Assembly (NCBI RefSeq): GCF_903815225.1
Contig: NZ_LR813084.1
Span: forward strand, 5,108,001 to 5,172,000
Origin: Delftia tsuruhatensis
Lineage (GTDB): Bacteria; Pseudomonadota; Gammaproteobacteria; Burkholderiales; Burkholderiaceae_C
Reading direction: 5' to 3'
Length of the DNA stretch: 64,000 bases
The notes under the pieces: generated by a model
Told to the model about the DNA's origin: nothing
Database searches by the model: none
What the model saw: only the letters and a program-made list of their open reading frames with translations
Made by a program: the position numbers and the translations under genes
Shown here: positions 26,503 to 33,663 of the stretch, in pieces
Position numbering within the stretch: the stretch's first letter is position 1
Layout of the letters: every line of letters starts with the position of its first letter

Positions 26503-26538
26503 ATGAACAAAGCCCGGGCATGCCCGGGCTTTGTTCAT
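26503..26538. terminator. Perfect 36-bp palindrome, bidirectional terminator
   Basis: A perfect inverted repeat of 18 bp per arm, with an agcccgggca / tgcccgggct core and flanking aacaa / ttgtt. It lies between mpl (plus) and the minus-strand gene ending at 26553, so it can end both transcripts. Confidence 0.75.
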
Positions 26539-26552
26539 GGGATCGGCGCCTG

Positions 26553-26870
26553 TCAGTAGCTGATGGACATGGCCGGAACATCCACGCGGATCAGCGGCTT
26601 GGACAGTACGGCCTGGGCAGCCACGGCATAGCGGTTGCGCCATTGCTCGTCGTCGAACATCCCGGAGCGCGTGCGCGCAGCGCGCGCCACCACCACCAGC
26701 TTGTCGGCCAGCAGGACCTTGCCGCTGGCGCGCAACGGCTCGCAGTCCATGGAGATGAACTGCTGGTCCAGCCATTGCCGCCCTTCATCCGAACTCATGG
26801 GCGTGAGCCCGCTGGTGTCCGTGCGGTATTCCTTTCCGGCATCCAACACCACAATCACTTCGCTGCGCAT
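26553..26870 (-). CDS. Hypothetical protein, 105 aa
   Basis: A small soluble protein, MRSEVIVVLDAGKEYRTDT at the start and VDVPAMSISY at the end, with an alternating beta/helix pattern. No motif or family recognised. The reading frame follows the codon bias of the neighbours and ends 14 bp before the palindrome terminator, which supports a real gene. It is divergent from yqcC with a 234-bp gap that contains no further gene. Confidence 0.6.
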   Translation of the reverse strand: MRSEVIVVLDAGKEYRTDTSGLTPMSSDEGRQWLDQQFISMDCEPLRASGKVLLADKLVVVARAARTRSGMFDDEQWRNRYAVAAQAVLSKPLIRVDVPAMSISY

Positions 26871-27104
26871 GGAACTCCTCTCATCATTACTGGATATGGC
26901 CTGTCAGCGCCTCATCGAAGGCAGGGCCGTCGCTCATGCCCGAAGCTTAACCGCAAGCGCCTTTTCCCTGCCTCGCACAAGCTGACATGCCTCAAGCAGG
27001 CCCACACCACCGCCGGCAGGGTTTGTCGGCAGGGCACCTCCCATGCTGCGGGGCGACCGTACAATGGCCTGCCGATTGGCCCCGCTACCGATGGACAGCA
27101 CCGC

Positions 27105-27473
27105 ATGACGCCCGATACACCGCACCAGACATTGCTCGACCAGTTGCAGCAACTCGAAGACGAGTTGCGCACGCAGAGCCTCTGGTCGACCGTGGCGCCC
27201 AGCCCCCAGGCCATGGCCTCGACCATGCCTTTCATGTACGACACGCTCAAGCTGCACGAGTGGCTGCAGTGGGTGTTCCTGCCCCGGCTGCGCGCCGTGG
27301 TAGAAGCCCAGGGCCAGTTGCCCTGCCAAAGCCATGTGCACCCGCTGGCCGAGCATGAGTGGAGCCAGCCCGTGGAATTCGACAAACGCCAGTTGCTGGT
27401 GTTGCTGCTGGCCATAGACGACACGCTGAACCAGGGTGGACTGACCCCCTCCGAGCCAGCCCCCTCGCACTGA
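27105..27473 (+). CDS. yqcC: YqcC-family protein (DUF446)
   Basis: A 122-aa protein of the YqcC/DUF446 family, a small helical bundle of unknown function. Family features are LQQLEDELRTQSLW near the N-terminus, the block MPFMYDTLKLHEWLQWVFLPRL and the C-terminal LLVLLLAIDDTLN. The ATG at 27105 is chosen because similarity starts there; a TACAAT hexamer at 27060-27065 may be its -10 element. In E. coli the gene is next to truC; here it is alone. Confidence 0.82.
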   Translation: MTPDTPHQTLLDQLQQLEDELRTQSLWSTVAPSPQAMASTMPFMYDTLKLHEWLQWVFLPRLRAVVEAQGQLPCQSHVHPLAEHEWSQPVEFDKRQLLVLLLAIDDTLNQGGLTPSEPAPSH

Positions 27474-27491
27474 AAGCGGGACAGGAAAAGC

Positions 27492-27525
27492 ACAACGGGG
27501 CCGGTAAGGGCCCTGTTTTGTTTTT
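27492..27525. terminator. Terminator between yqcC and aroG
   Basis: A GC-rich stem built on aacggggcc and gggccctgtt, followed on the plus strand by TTTTGTTTTT. It ends yqcC and may also receive minus-strand transcripts of aroG, which stops at 27532. Confidence 0.65.
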
Positions 27526-27531
27526 CCTGCC

Positions 27532-28689
27532 TCAGGCGGCGACCAGTGCCGCAGCCTGCTCGGACTGTCTGACACGGCGCTGTTGCACGGCCGTGGACAA
27601 CTCCTGCAGGGTGGACAGCGAATCGTCCCAGCCCAGGCAGGCATCGGTGATGCTCTGGCCATAGGTCAGGGCCGCGACGTCATCCTTGCCAGGCGTGAAC
27701 TTCTGTGCGCCGGCCACGAGATGGCCTTCGATCATCACGCCGAACACACTGCGCGAGCCGCCACCGATCTGCCCGGCGATGTCGCGTGCCACATCCTTTT
27801 GGCGCTCGTGCTGCTTGGAGCTGTTGGCATGGCTGCAATCGACCATCAGCGTCGCGGGCAGGCCTGCCTTGTCCAGATCCTCGCAGGCCGCGGCCACGCT
27901 GGCTGCATCGTAGTTGGGGGTCTTTCCGCCGCGCAGGATGACATGGCAGTCCTGGTTGCCGGCGGTATTCACGATGGCAACCTGGCCATTCTTGTGCACC
28001 GACAGGAAATGGTGGCCGCGGCTGGCCGACTGGATGGCATCGGTGGCGATGCGGATATTGCCATCCGTTCCGTTCTTGAAGCCGATGGGAGCGGAAATGC
28101 CCGAAGCCAGCTCGCGGTGCACCTGGCTTTCCGTGGTGCGCGCGCCGATGGCGCCCCAGCTGATCAGGTCGGCGATGTACTGGGGCGAGATCACGTCCAG
28201 GAATTCGCTGGCCGCCGGCACACCCAGGCGATTGATATCGATCAGCAACTGGCGCGCGATGCGCAGGCCCTCGTCGATACGGTAGCTCTGGTCCAGGTAG
28301 GGGTCGTTGATCAGGCCCTTCCAGCCCACGGTGGTGCGGGGCTTCTCGAAGTACACGCGCATCACGATCTCCAGCGTGTCCTTGTACTGTTCGCGCACCG
28401 GTGCCAGGCGACGGGCGTACTCGATGGCCGCAGCCGGATCGTGGATGGAGCAGGGTCCGACGATGACCAGCAGGCGGTCATCCTCACCGGCCATGATGTT
28501 GTGGATGGTGCGGCGGGTATCGCCGATCAGGGTTTCGACGGCCGTGCCGCGGATGGGGAAGAAGCGAATGAGGTGCTCGGGAGGGGGCAACACGGTGATG
28601 TCCTTGATACGTGCGTCGTCGGTCTGGCCAGTCTTTTGGGAACCGCCGCGATACCAGGAATCGGCGAGGGAAGCTTGATGAGCAGTCAT
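27532..28689 (-). CDS. aroG: 3-deoxy-7-phosphoheptulonate (DAHP) synthase, class I
   Basis: A 385-aa AroG/AroF/AroH-type enzyme that condenses phosphoenolpyruvate and erythrose 4-phosphate, the first step of the shikimate pathway. Family motifs include LLVIVGPCSIHDP, MRVYFEKPRTTVGWKGL, ARTTESQVHRELASG, GFKNGTDG and VDCSHANSSK. The isoenzyme type (Phe-, Tyr- or Trp-sensitive) cannot be told safely. The leader upstream encodes a peptide dense in Phe, Tyr and Trp and an intrinsic terminator (separate entries), so the gene is probably controlled by attenuation. aroE lies about 9 kb away. Confidence 0.95.
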   Translation of the reverse strand: MTAHQASLADSWYRGGSQKTGQTDDARIKDITVLPPPEHLIRFFPIRGTAVETLIGDTRRTIHNIMAGEDDRLLVIVGPCSIHDPAAAIEYARRLAPVREQYKDTLEIVMRVYFEKPRTTVGWKGLINDPYLDQSYRIDEGLRIARQLLIDINRLGVPAASEFLDVISPQYIADLISWGAIGARTTESQVHRELASGISAPIGFKNGTDGNIRIATDAIQSASRGHHFLSVHKNGQVAIVNTAGNQDCHVILRGGKTPNYDAASVAAACEDLDKAGLPATLMVDCSHANSSKQHERQKDVARDIAGQIGGGSRSVFGVMIEGHLVAGAQKFTPGKDDVAALTYGQSITDACLGWDDSLSTLQELSTAVQQRRVRQSEQAAALVAA

Positions 28690-28745
28690 TGCTTGCTTTC
28701 GTGAGGAAAGATGGATCGTGGAAAACGGAGCGAAGAATCGGAGGG

Positions 28746-28785
28746 AAAAACAAAAAAACCGCCGGGCTTTGCAGCTTCGGCGGTT
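28746..28785 (-). terminator. Attenuator terminator in the aroG leader
   Basis: An 8-bp perfect stem AACCGCCG / CGGCGGTT (28778-28785 and 28757-28764) followed on the minus strand by T7-G-T5. It sits between the leader peptide stop and the aroG start, with 56 nt from the end of the T run to the ATG, so transcripts ending here would not reach aroG. A GGCGG segment inside the leader codons (28828-28834 region) is complementary to the CCGCC of the stem and offers an alternative antiterminator pairing. Confidence 0.82.
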
Positions 28786-28816
28786 CTGAGGGAGGTCTTT
28801 GTTCGGGTGCGCGCGC

Positions 28817-28879
28817 TTACCTCTCTTCCGCCGGGGAGGAGAACCAAAAGTAAAAGTAAAAGGAGGTACGGGCTTGCAT
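28817..28879 (-). CDS. aroG leader peptide, rich in Phe/Tyr/Trp
   Basis: A 20-codon ORF. Codons 7-13 read F-Y-F-Y-F-W-F, seven aromatic residues in a row, followed by SSPAEER and a TAA. In classic attenuation, ribosomes stall at such control codons when the charged tRNAs are scarce and the downstream antiterminator forms. The three different aromatic residues suit DAHP synthase, which feeds all three pathways. No Shine-Dalgarno is visible; a -10-like TACATT ends 7 nt before the ATG, so the leader may be translated from a leaderless mRNA. It was found by reading the gap directly. Confidence 0.85.
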   Translation of the reverse strand: MQARTSFYFYFWFSSPAEER

Positions 28880-28886
28880 GGCGTTC

Positions 28887-28916
28887 AATGTAGCACAGTC
28901 ATTTTTCGCAGTGCAA
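28887..28916 (-). promoter_or_regulatory. Putative promoter of the aroG leader
   Basis: On the minus strand, TTGCAC (28911-28916) and TACATT (28887-28892) are separated by 18 bp. Transcription would begin at or next to the leader peptide ATG. The -35 match is modest, so this is a prediction. Confidence 0.5.
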
Positions 28917-28980
28917 CATGGTCATGTGCCTGAAGCATGCGCGGTGCGATGCCTCCCAGAGGGGAGGGGGGAAATTGAAG

Positions 28981-29080
28981 ATTCATGAAAACTGCTTTTT
29001 AAAAACAATAACGCAATAAAATTTCCATGTAAGCAAAATTTCAGCATGCATGTGCAATTTTATTGCGTGAAATCATGAAT
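28981..29080. repeat. Nested inverted repeats in an AT-rich island
   Basis: The gap 28917-29113 has no gene and is clearly richer in A/T than the rest of the window. A 13-bp perfect inverted repeat (acgcaataaaatt at 29011-29023, aattttattgcgt at 29056-29068) is flanked by a second pair (attcatga at 28981-28988, tcatgaat at 29073-29080). It could be an operator region upstream of the aroG promoter, or a long-loop terminator for the minus-strand gene ending at 29114, since T residues follow on that strand. Confidence 0.6.
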
Positions 29081-29113
29081 CCTTGCAACAACCTGTGCCG
29101 ATGCATTCGCGCA

Positions 29114-29749
29114 TCATCCACGGCCGGTCCGGCGCTGCAGCAAAGCGTCGGCCAGCCTTCGCAGGATACGGCGCAGGGCGCGCCACAAGCGCCGGGGACG
29201 ACCCGCGCAAGGGGGCAGCACTCCAGTCACATCCACCTCGCCGGCAACGGCAGCGGATTCGGCGAACATGTCGATCAACAGGCATGCATGGCCCAGAAGG
29301 CGCCACCCCATTCGTTCGCAGCGCCTGAAATATTCGGGCTCCTGGGCATCGCCAACTAGCACGGTCTGCTGCCAGGCATGCACGGCTTGCCTGAAGCCCA
29401 TCAGCAGGCGCTGGTAGGCGGGAAATTCGTACAGTGTCCGCCATCCCGCGGCCAGCGTGGTGAGGAAGTGCTGGTGGTCCAGCACCGCCAGATCGAGTTG
29501 CTGCACGGCCTCCTCCACGGCGGGGCGTGCGCTGCCCGCATAGCGGACGCGCACGGCCTCATCCAGCGCCACGGCCAGCAGGGCCAGTTGCTGGTGCATG
29601 GGCTGCAGGTCGCCCACGAGCAGCTCATGCCGCCAGAAACGGCTCAGCCTCGACTCGCTGGTCCAGGCACGCCAGTGGTCCGGAAGGCTGCGCAGCGGGT
29701 GGGCGGATGTCTGCGCGCCGGGCCGGGAAGGGAGGGAAAGCTGGGTCAT
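29114..29749 (-). CDS. Hypothetical protein, 211 aa
   Basis: A helical, Arg/Leu/Ala-rich soluble protein with no recognised domain. Visible features are a WRAWTSESRLSRFWRHELLVGDLQP block, an acidic and hydrophobic helix LLIDMFAESAAVAGEVDVTGV, and a strongly basic C-terminus (RPRRLWRALRRILRRLADALLQRR). The start at 29749 is preferred over an in-frame start at 29815, but neither has a clear ribosome-binding site. It lies downstream of tldD (95 bp) on the same strand and may share its transcript. Confidence 0.55.
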   Translation of the reverse strand: MTQLSLPSRPGAQTSAHPLRSLPDHWRAWTSESRLSRFWRHELLVGDLQPMHQQLALLAVALDEAVRVRYAGSARPAVEEAVQQLDLAVLDHQHFLTTLAAGWRTLYEFPAYQRLLMGFRQAVHAWQQTVLVGDAQEPEYFRRCERMGWRLLGHACLLIDMFAESAAVAGEVDVTGVLPPCAGRPRRLWRALRRILRRLADALLQRRTGRG

Positions 29750-29843
29750 GGGATCGGCGCCATGCGGCGCCCGCAGGACACGGCAGGCCGCTGCAGGCAG
29801 GACAGGGCCCTGCATGGGGGCACCGGGCAGGGGCTCCCGGCCG

Positions 29844-31304
29844 TCAGGCCGTGCCGCCCACCGTCAGGCCATCGATGCGCAACGTGGGCTGGCCCACGCC
29901 CACGGGCACGCTCTGGCCTTCCTTGCCGCAGGTTCCAACGCCGCTGTCCAGCCGCATGTCGTTGCCGATCATGGTGATGTGCTTGAGCGACTCGGGCCCG
30001 CTGCCCACGATGGTCGCGCCCTTGACCGGGTACTGGATCTTGCCGTTCTCGACCCAGTAGGCCTCGCTGGCGGAGAACACGAACTTGCCGCTGGTGATGT
30101 CGACCTGGCCACCGCCGAAGTTGGTGGCATACAGGCCCTTCTTGATCGAGGCCACGATCTCCTGCGGGTCCTTGTCGCCGCCGAGCATGTAGGTATTGGT
30201 CATGCGCGGCATGGGGATATGGGCATAGCTTTCGCGACGGCCGTTGCCCGTGGGCTTGACACCCATGAGGCGGGCGTTCATCGCATCCTGGATGTAGCCC
30301 TTGAGGATGCCATCCTCGATCAGCACATTGCTCTGGCTGGGGCAGCCTTCGTCATCGACGTTGAGCGAGCCGCGGCGGTCGGCCAGCGTGCCGTCATCCA
30401 GCACCGTGACGCCTTTGGCGGCCACACGCTGGCCGATGCGGCCACTGAAGGCGCTGGCGCCCTTTCGATTGAAGTCGCCTTCGAGACCATGGCCCACGGC
30501 TTCGTGCAGCAGCACGCCGGGCCAGCCGGGTCCCAGCACCACGGTCATCTCGCCGGCGGGTGCGGGGCGCGATTCGAGGTTGGTCAGGGCCGCGCTCACG
30601 GCCTCGTCCACATACTGGGCGATCTGTTCGTCACTGAAATAGGCCAGGCCGAAGCGGCCGCCCCCACCCGCCGAGCCGACCTCGCGCCGGCCCTTTTGCT
30701 CTGCAATGACGGTCACGGACAGTCGAACCAGCGGGCGCACATCCGCAGCCAGCGTGCCGTCGGCGCGGGCCACGAGCACCACGTCGTACTCGCTGGCCAG
30801 GCCGGCCATGACCTGGACGACACGCGGATCCTTGGCGCGGGCCAACGTTTCCACCTTGCCCAGCAGCTCGACCTTGGCCGTGCTGTCCAGCGTGGCAATG
30901 GGGTCCAATCCCGGATACAGCGAACGACTCGGTGCGATCTTCGACGCATTGGCACGCACGCGCTTGCTCTGAGACACTCCCGAGATGGAGCGCACCGTGC
31001 GCGCGGCATCGATCAGCGAGGCCTCGGAGATATCGTCCGAATAGGCGAATGCCGTCTTCTCCCCGCTGACCGCACGCACTCCCACGCCCTGGTCGATGCT
31101 GAAGCTGCCGGTCTTGACGATGCCTTCTTCCAGGCTCCAGCCTTCGGCACGTGTGTACTGGAAATACAGGTCGGCGTCGTCGACCTGATGGCTGCGGATC
31201 TGGGCCAGTGCGCGCGCGAGATGGGTTTCATCGAGCCCGAAGGGTTCAAGCAGCAACTGGCGCGCCGTGGCCAGGCGTTCAAGGGTGGGTTCGCGGGAGA
31301 TCAT
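29844..31304 (-). CDS. tldD: Metalloprotease TldD
   Basis: A 486-aa TldD protein, partner of TldE/PmbA in a heterodimeric zinc protease that trims unfolded peptides, matures microcin B17 in E. coli and affects CcdA stability. The zinc motif is LLHEAVGHGLEGDFNRKG (HExxxH), with the glycine-rich SGVGTCGKEGQSVPVGVGQP segment near the C-terminus. The frame is open 350 bp upstream, but homology begins at MISREPTLERLA. TACAAT at 31311-31316 on the minus strand lies 6 nt before the ATG, suggesting a leaderless start. pmbA is not in the window. Confidence 0.94.
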   Translation of the reverse strand: MISREPTLERLATARQLLLEPFGLDETHLARALAQIRSHQVDDADLYFQYTRAEGWSLEEGIVKTGSFSIDQGVGVRAVSGEKTAFAYSDDISEASLIDAARTVRSISGVSQSKRVRANASKIAPSRSLYPGLDPIATLDSTAKVELLGKVETLARAKDPRVVQVMAGLASEYDVVLVARADGTLAADVRPLVRLSVTVIAEQKGRREVGSAGGGGRFGLAYFSDEQIAQYVDEAVSAALTNLESRPAPAGEMTVVLGPGWPGVLLHEAVGHGLEGDFNRKGASAFSGRIGQRVAAKGVTVLDDGTLADRRGSLNVDDEGCPSQSNVLIEDGILKGYIQDAMNARLMGVKPTGNGRRESYAHIPMPRMTNTYMLGGDKDPQEIVASIKKGLYATNFGGGQVDITSGKFVFSASEAYWVENGKIQYPVKGATIVGSGPESLKHITMIGNDMRLDSGVGTCGKEGQSVPVGVGQPTLRIDGLTVGGTA

Positions 31305-31371
31305 GCACCCATTGTAGAGAGGCAGCCATGCCCTCGGCGTGCAGCGGTCGCGACCTGCGCGCCGGCGGTAC

Positions 31372-31461
31372 AAAAAAGAACGGAATGCCGCCCCACCAGG
31401 CTGAGCGGCATTCCGTGGGCATGCATCCTCGTGGATGGTGGACATGCTGGCCCATGTCCAC
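31372..31461 (-). ncRNA. Candidate small RNA, about 90 nt, between rodA and tldD
   Basis: Three stem-loops lie in tandem on the minus strand: SL1 31461-31438 (9-bp perfect stem GTGGACATG / CATGTCCAC, 6-nt loop), SL2 31437-31424 (CATCC-ACGA-GGATG) directly abutting it, and SL3 31416-31380 (12-bp perfect stem ACGGAATGCCGC / GCGGCATTCCGT), which ends in TC plus six T residues, an intrinsic terminator. A promoter with exact 17-bp spacing places +1 at the first base of SL1. No protein-like frame fits. It may be a stand-alone sRNA or also serve as the rodA terminator. Known betaproteobacterial sRNA families in Rfam should be compared; I cannot assign one. Confidence 0.7.
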
Positions 31462-31467
31462 GTCTGC

Positions 31468-31496
31468 TTTGTACCGCGCCCCGGCGACGCTGGCAA
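31468..31496 (-). promoter_or_regulatory. Promoter of the candidate sRNA
   Basis: TTGCCA (31491-31496, five of six matches to the -35 consensus) and TACAAA (31468-31473) with a 17-bp spacer on the minus strand. The predicted start, about 31461, coincides with the first base of the first stem-loop. Confidence 0.6.
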
Positions 31497-31655
31497 GAGA
31501 GCAGCCTCTCCCCTCGGCATCAGAAAACAGGAGCAGATCAGGCTTGCGGACACTGGCTTTTCCCGCTGAATCACCAGGAAAGCATGACATGTTCCGCAGG
31601 CCGGCTGCCACTTTGTTTGACATTTGCGTTCGGCTGCGGCCGCCCGCTGCGGCAC

Positions 31656-32825
31656 TCAAAGAGGTCCGCCGCCCTCTCCCGGCAACTGCCGCTGCGAGCG
31701 CGCCACCGACATCAGCACGCCCAGCGCCAGCCCCAGCGTGACCATGGCCGTGCCGCCATAGCTGATGAAGGGCAGCGGCACGCCCACCACGGGCAGGATG
31801 CCGCTGACCATGCCCATGTTCACGAAGGCATAGGTGAAGAAGATCATGGCCACGGCCGACGCCATCAGGCGCGCGAACAGCGAACTGGCCTGGATGGCGA
31901 TGGCCAGCCCCCGCCAGACCAGCAGCAGGAAGGAGACGATGATGAACAGGTTGCCCACCAGCCCGAATTCCTCGGAATAGGCCGCGAAGATGAAGTCGGT
32001 CGTGCGTTCGGGGATGAACTCCAGGTGGGTCTGGGTGCCTGCCATGAAGCCCTTGCCCCAGACACCGCCCGAGCCGATGGCGATCATGCCCTGGATGATG
32101 TGGAATCCCTTGCCCAGCGGGTCCCGTGTGGGATCCAGCAGCGTGCACACGCGCGTCTGCTGGTATTCGTGCAGCACGGGCCAGCGTACGCCGTCGGCGC
32201 ACAGCTGGGGCTCGTACCAGACGATGAGGGTGATGCCGATCACGCCGGCCAGCACAGGCGGGACGATGAGCTTCCAGGGCAGGCCCGCGAAGAAGATCAC
32301 CGACAGGCCGGCGGCCATCACCAGCAGCGAGGTTCCCAGGTCGGGCTGCTTCATGATCAGGCCCACGGGAACCATGAGCAGGACCATGGCGATCATGAAG
32401 TCCGTGCCGCGCAGCTGGCCTTCGCGGCGCTGGAACCACCAAGCCAGCATCAGCGGCGTGGCGATCTTGAGCAGCTCGCTGGGCTGGATCACCACCCCCA
32501 CGTTGACCCAGCGCTGCGCGCCCTTCTTGGTGATGCCGAACAGCGCCACCGCCACCAGCAGCGCCACGCCCAGCATGTACAGTGGCACGGCCGCCTTCAT
32601 CAGTTGCTGGGGAGGAATCTGGGCCACCACGAACAGCAGGCCCGCCGCGATCAGCATGTTGCGTCCATGGTCCATGAAGCGCGTGCCGTGGTCGAAGCCC
32701 GAGGAATACATGGCCACCAGCCCTGCCGAAGCCAGCATGCCCACGAACAGCAGCAACCAGAAGTCAAAGCCCCGCAGCAGCGGGGCAACGCGTTGCCAGA
32801 GGGAGGGCTTGTCGAATTCGGTCAC
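31656..32825 (-). CDS. rodA: Rod-shape peptidoglycan polymerase RodA (SEDS family)
   Basis: A 389-aa protein with about ten membrane segments that polymerises glycan strands for cell elongation together with PBP2. The SEDS signatures are present: AQRWVNVGVVIQPSELLKIATPL, MKQPDLGTSL, and the catalytic Asp in FIPERTTDFIFA. The start codon is GTG. Its usual partner mrdA (PBP2) is not upstream; instead a divergent yqiA-type gene starts 194 bp away. About 190 bp after the stop come the sRNA promoter, the candidate sRNA and tldD. Confidence 0.94.
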   Translation of the reverse strand: MTEFDKPSLWQRVAPLLRGFDFWLLLFVGMLASAGLVAMYSSGFDHGTRFMDHGRNMLIAAGLLFVVAQIPPQQLMKAAVPLYMLGVALLVAVALFGITKKGAQRWVNVGVVIQPSELLKIATPLMLAWWFQRREGQLRGTDFMIAMVLLMVPVGLIMKQPDLGTSLLVMAAGLSVIFFAGLPWKLIVPPVLAGVIGITLIVWYEPQLCADGVRWPVLHEYQQTRVCTLLDPTRDPLGKGFHIIQGMIAIGSGGVWGKGFMAGTQTHLEFIPERTTDFIFAAYSEEFGLVGNLFIIVSFLLLVWRGLAIAIQASSLFARLMASAVAMIFFTYAFVNMGMVSGILPVVGVPLPFISYGGTAMVTLGLALGVLMSVARSQRQLPGEGGGPL

Positions 32826-33019
32826 GGGGATGGTCGGTCACGGGCACGGGCCGCCATTATCCTGTGGCCCATGCGGCCGAGCCCGGCGCAGGGTTGCCTT
32901 CATCCAGCTGTCGGCCCGGGCCTTCCCGGCTGGGCGGCCGCCGCAGCAGCCGCCACAATGGGCCATCGCCCGGACTGCGTCCTGCGCCGGGCCCCAGCAA
33001 CGCACAGGAGAGCGCCGCC

Positions 33020-33604
33020 ATGACCACCACCCATTTGCTGTACCTGCACGGCTTTCGCTCCTCCCCCCAGTCCACCAAGGCCCGGCGCCTGGCCGAGCAT
33101 GTGGCCACGCGCCATCCCCATGTGCGCTGGTGGAGCCCGCAGTTGCCGCCCTCCCCGCGCGAGGCGGCCGCCCTGATCGCCGATGGCATAGGCAGCTGGC
33201 CGCGCGAGACCATGGCCGTGGTCGGCTCCTCGCTGGGCGGCTACTACGCCAGCTGGGTGGCCCAATTGGCACGCTGCCGCAGCGTGATGATCAACCCCGC
33301 CGTCAACCCGGCCCGCGACCTCGAGAAGTACATTGGCGAGCAGACCGCCTGGCACAACCCCGAGGAGCGGTTCTTCTTCCGCCGCGAGTACATCGAGGAG
33401 CTGCGCACGCTGGACACGCGCGCCATGACGCCGGCCGCCCCCGAGATGCTGCTGGCGGCCGAGGGCGATGAGGTGCTGGACTGGCGCGAGATGAGCGCGC
33501 GCTATCCGCATGCGCTCCAGATCGTGCAGGAAGGCGGCGACCACGCACTGAGCAATTTCGAGGAATACCTGCCCCAGCTCGATGAATTCCTGAACCTGGC
33601 ATAA
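33020..33604 (+). CDS. YqiA/YcfP-family alpha/beta-fold esterase
   Basis: A 194-aa small alpha/beta hydrolase of the YqiA/UPF0227 type. It has LLYLHGFRSSPQSTKA (oxyanion region), nucleophile Ser in VVGSSLGGYYAS, an acidic residue in LLAAEGDEVLDW and His in EGGDHALSNFEEYLP, a complete catalytic triad. E. coli YqiA is an esterase acting on short acyl esters. A GGAG site lies upstream of the ATG. The RNB exoribonuclease gene follows 60 bp later on the same strand. Confidence 0.85.
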   Translation: MTTTHLLYLHGFRSSPQSTKARRLAEHVATRHPHVRWWSPQLPPSPREAAALIADGIGSWPRETMAVVGSSLGGYYASWVAQLARCRSVMINPAVNPARDLEKYIGEQTAWHNPEERFFFRREYIEELRTLDTRAMTPAAPEMLLAAEGDEVLDWREMSARYPHALQIVQEGGDHALSNFEEYLPQLDEFLNLA

Positions 33605-33663
33605 GGCCACGGGACGGTGCCGGCCTGGCAGCAGCCATGCGCCGCGTGGGAGAATACCGGGCT

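Noticed and set aside
31279..31655. A minus-strand frame after rodA that could encode a protein of about 115 residues
   Set aside because: It runs through the perfect hairpins and terminator of the candidate sRNA and shows no protein-like pattern.
29598..33023. An 1141-codon plus-strand frame opposite tldD and rodA
   Set aside because: Antisense to two well-identified genes and rich in His/Gln/Gly, typical of a GC-skewed shadow frame.
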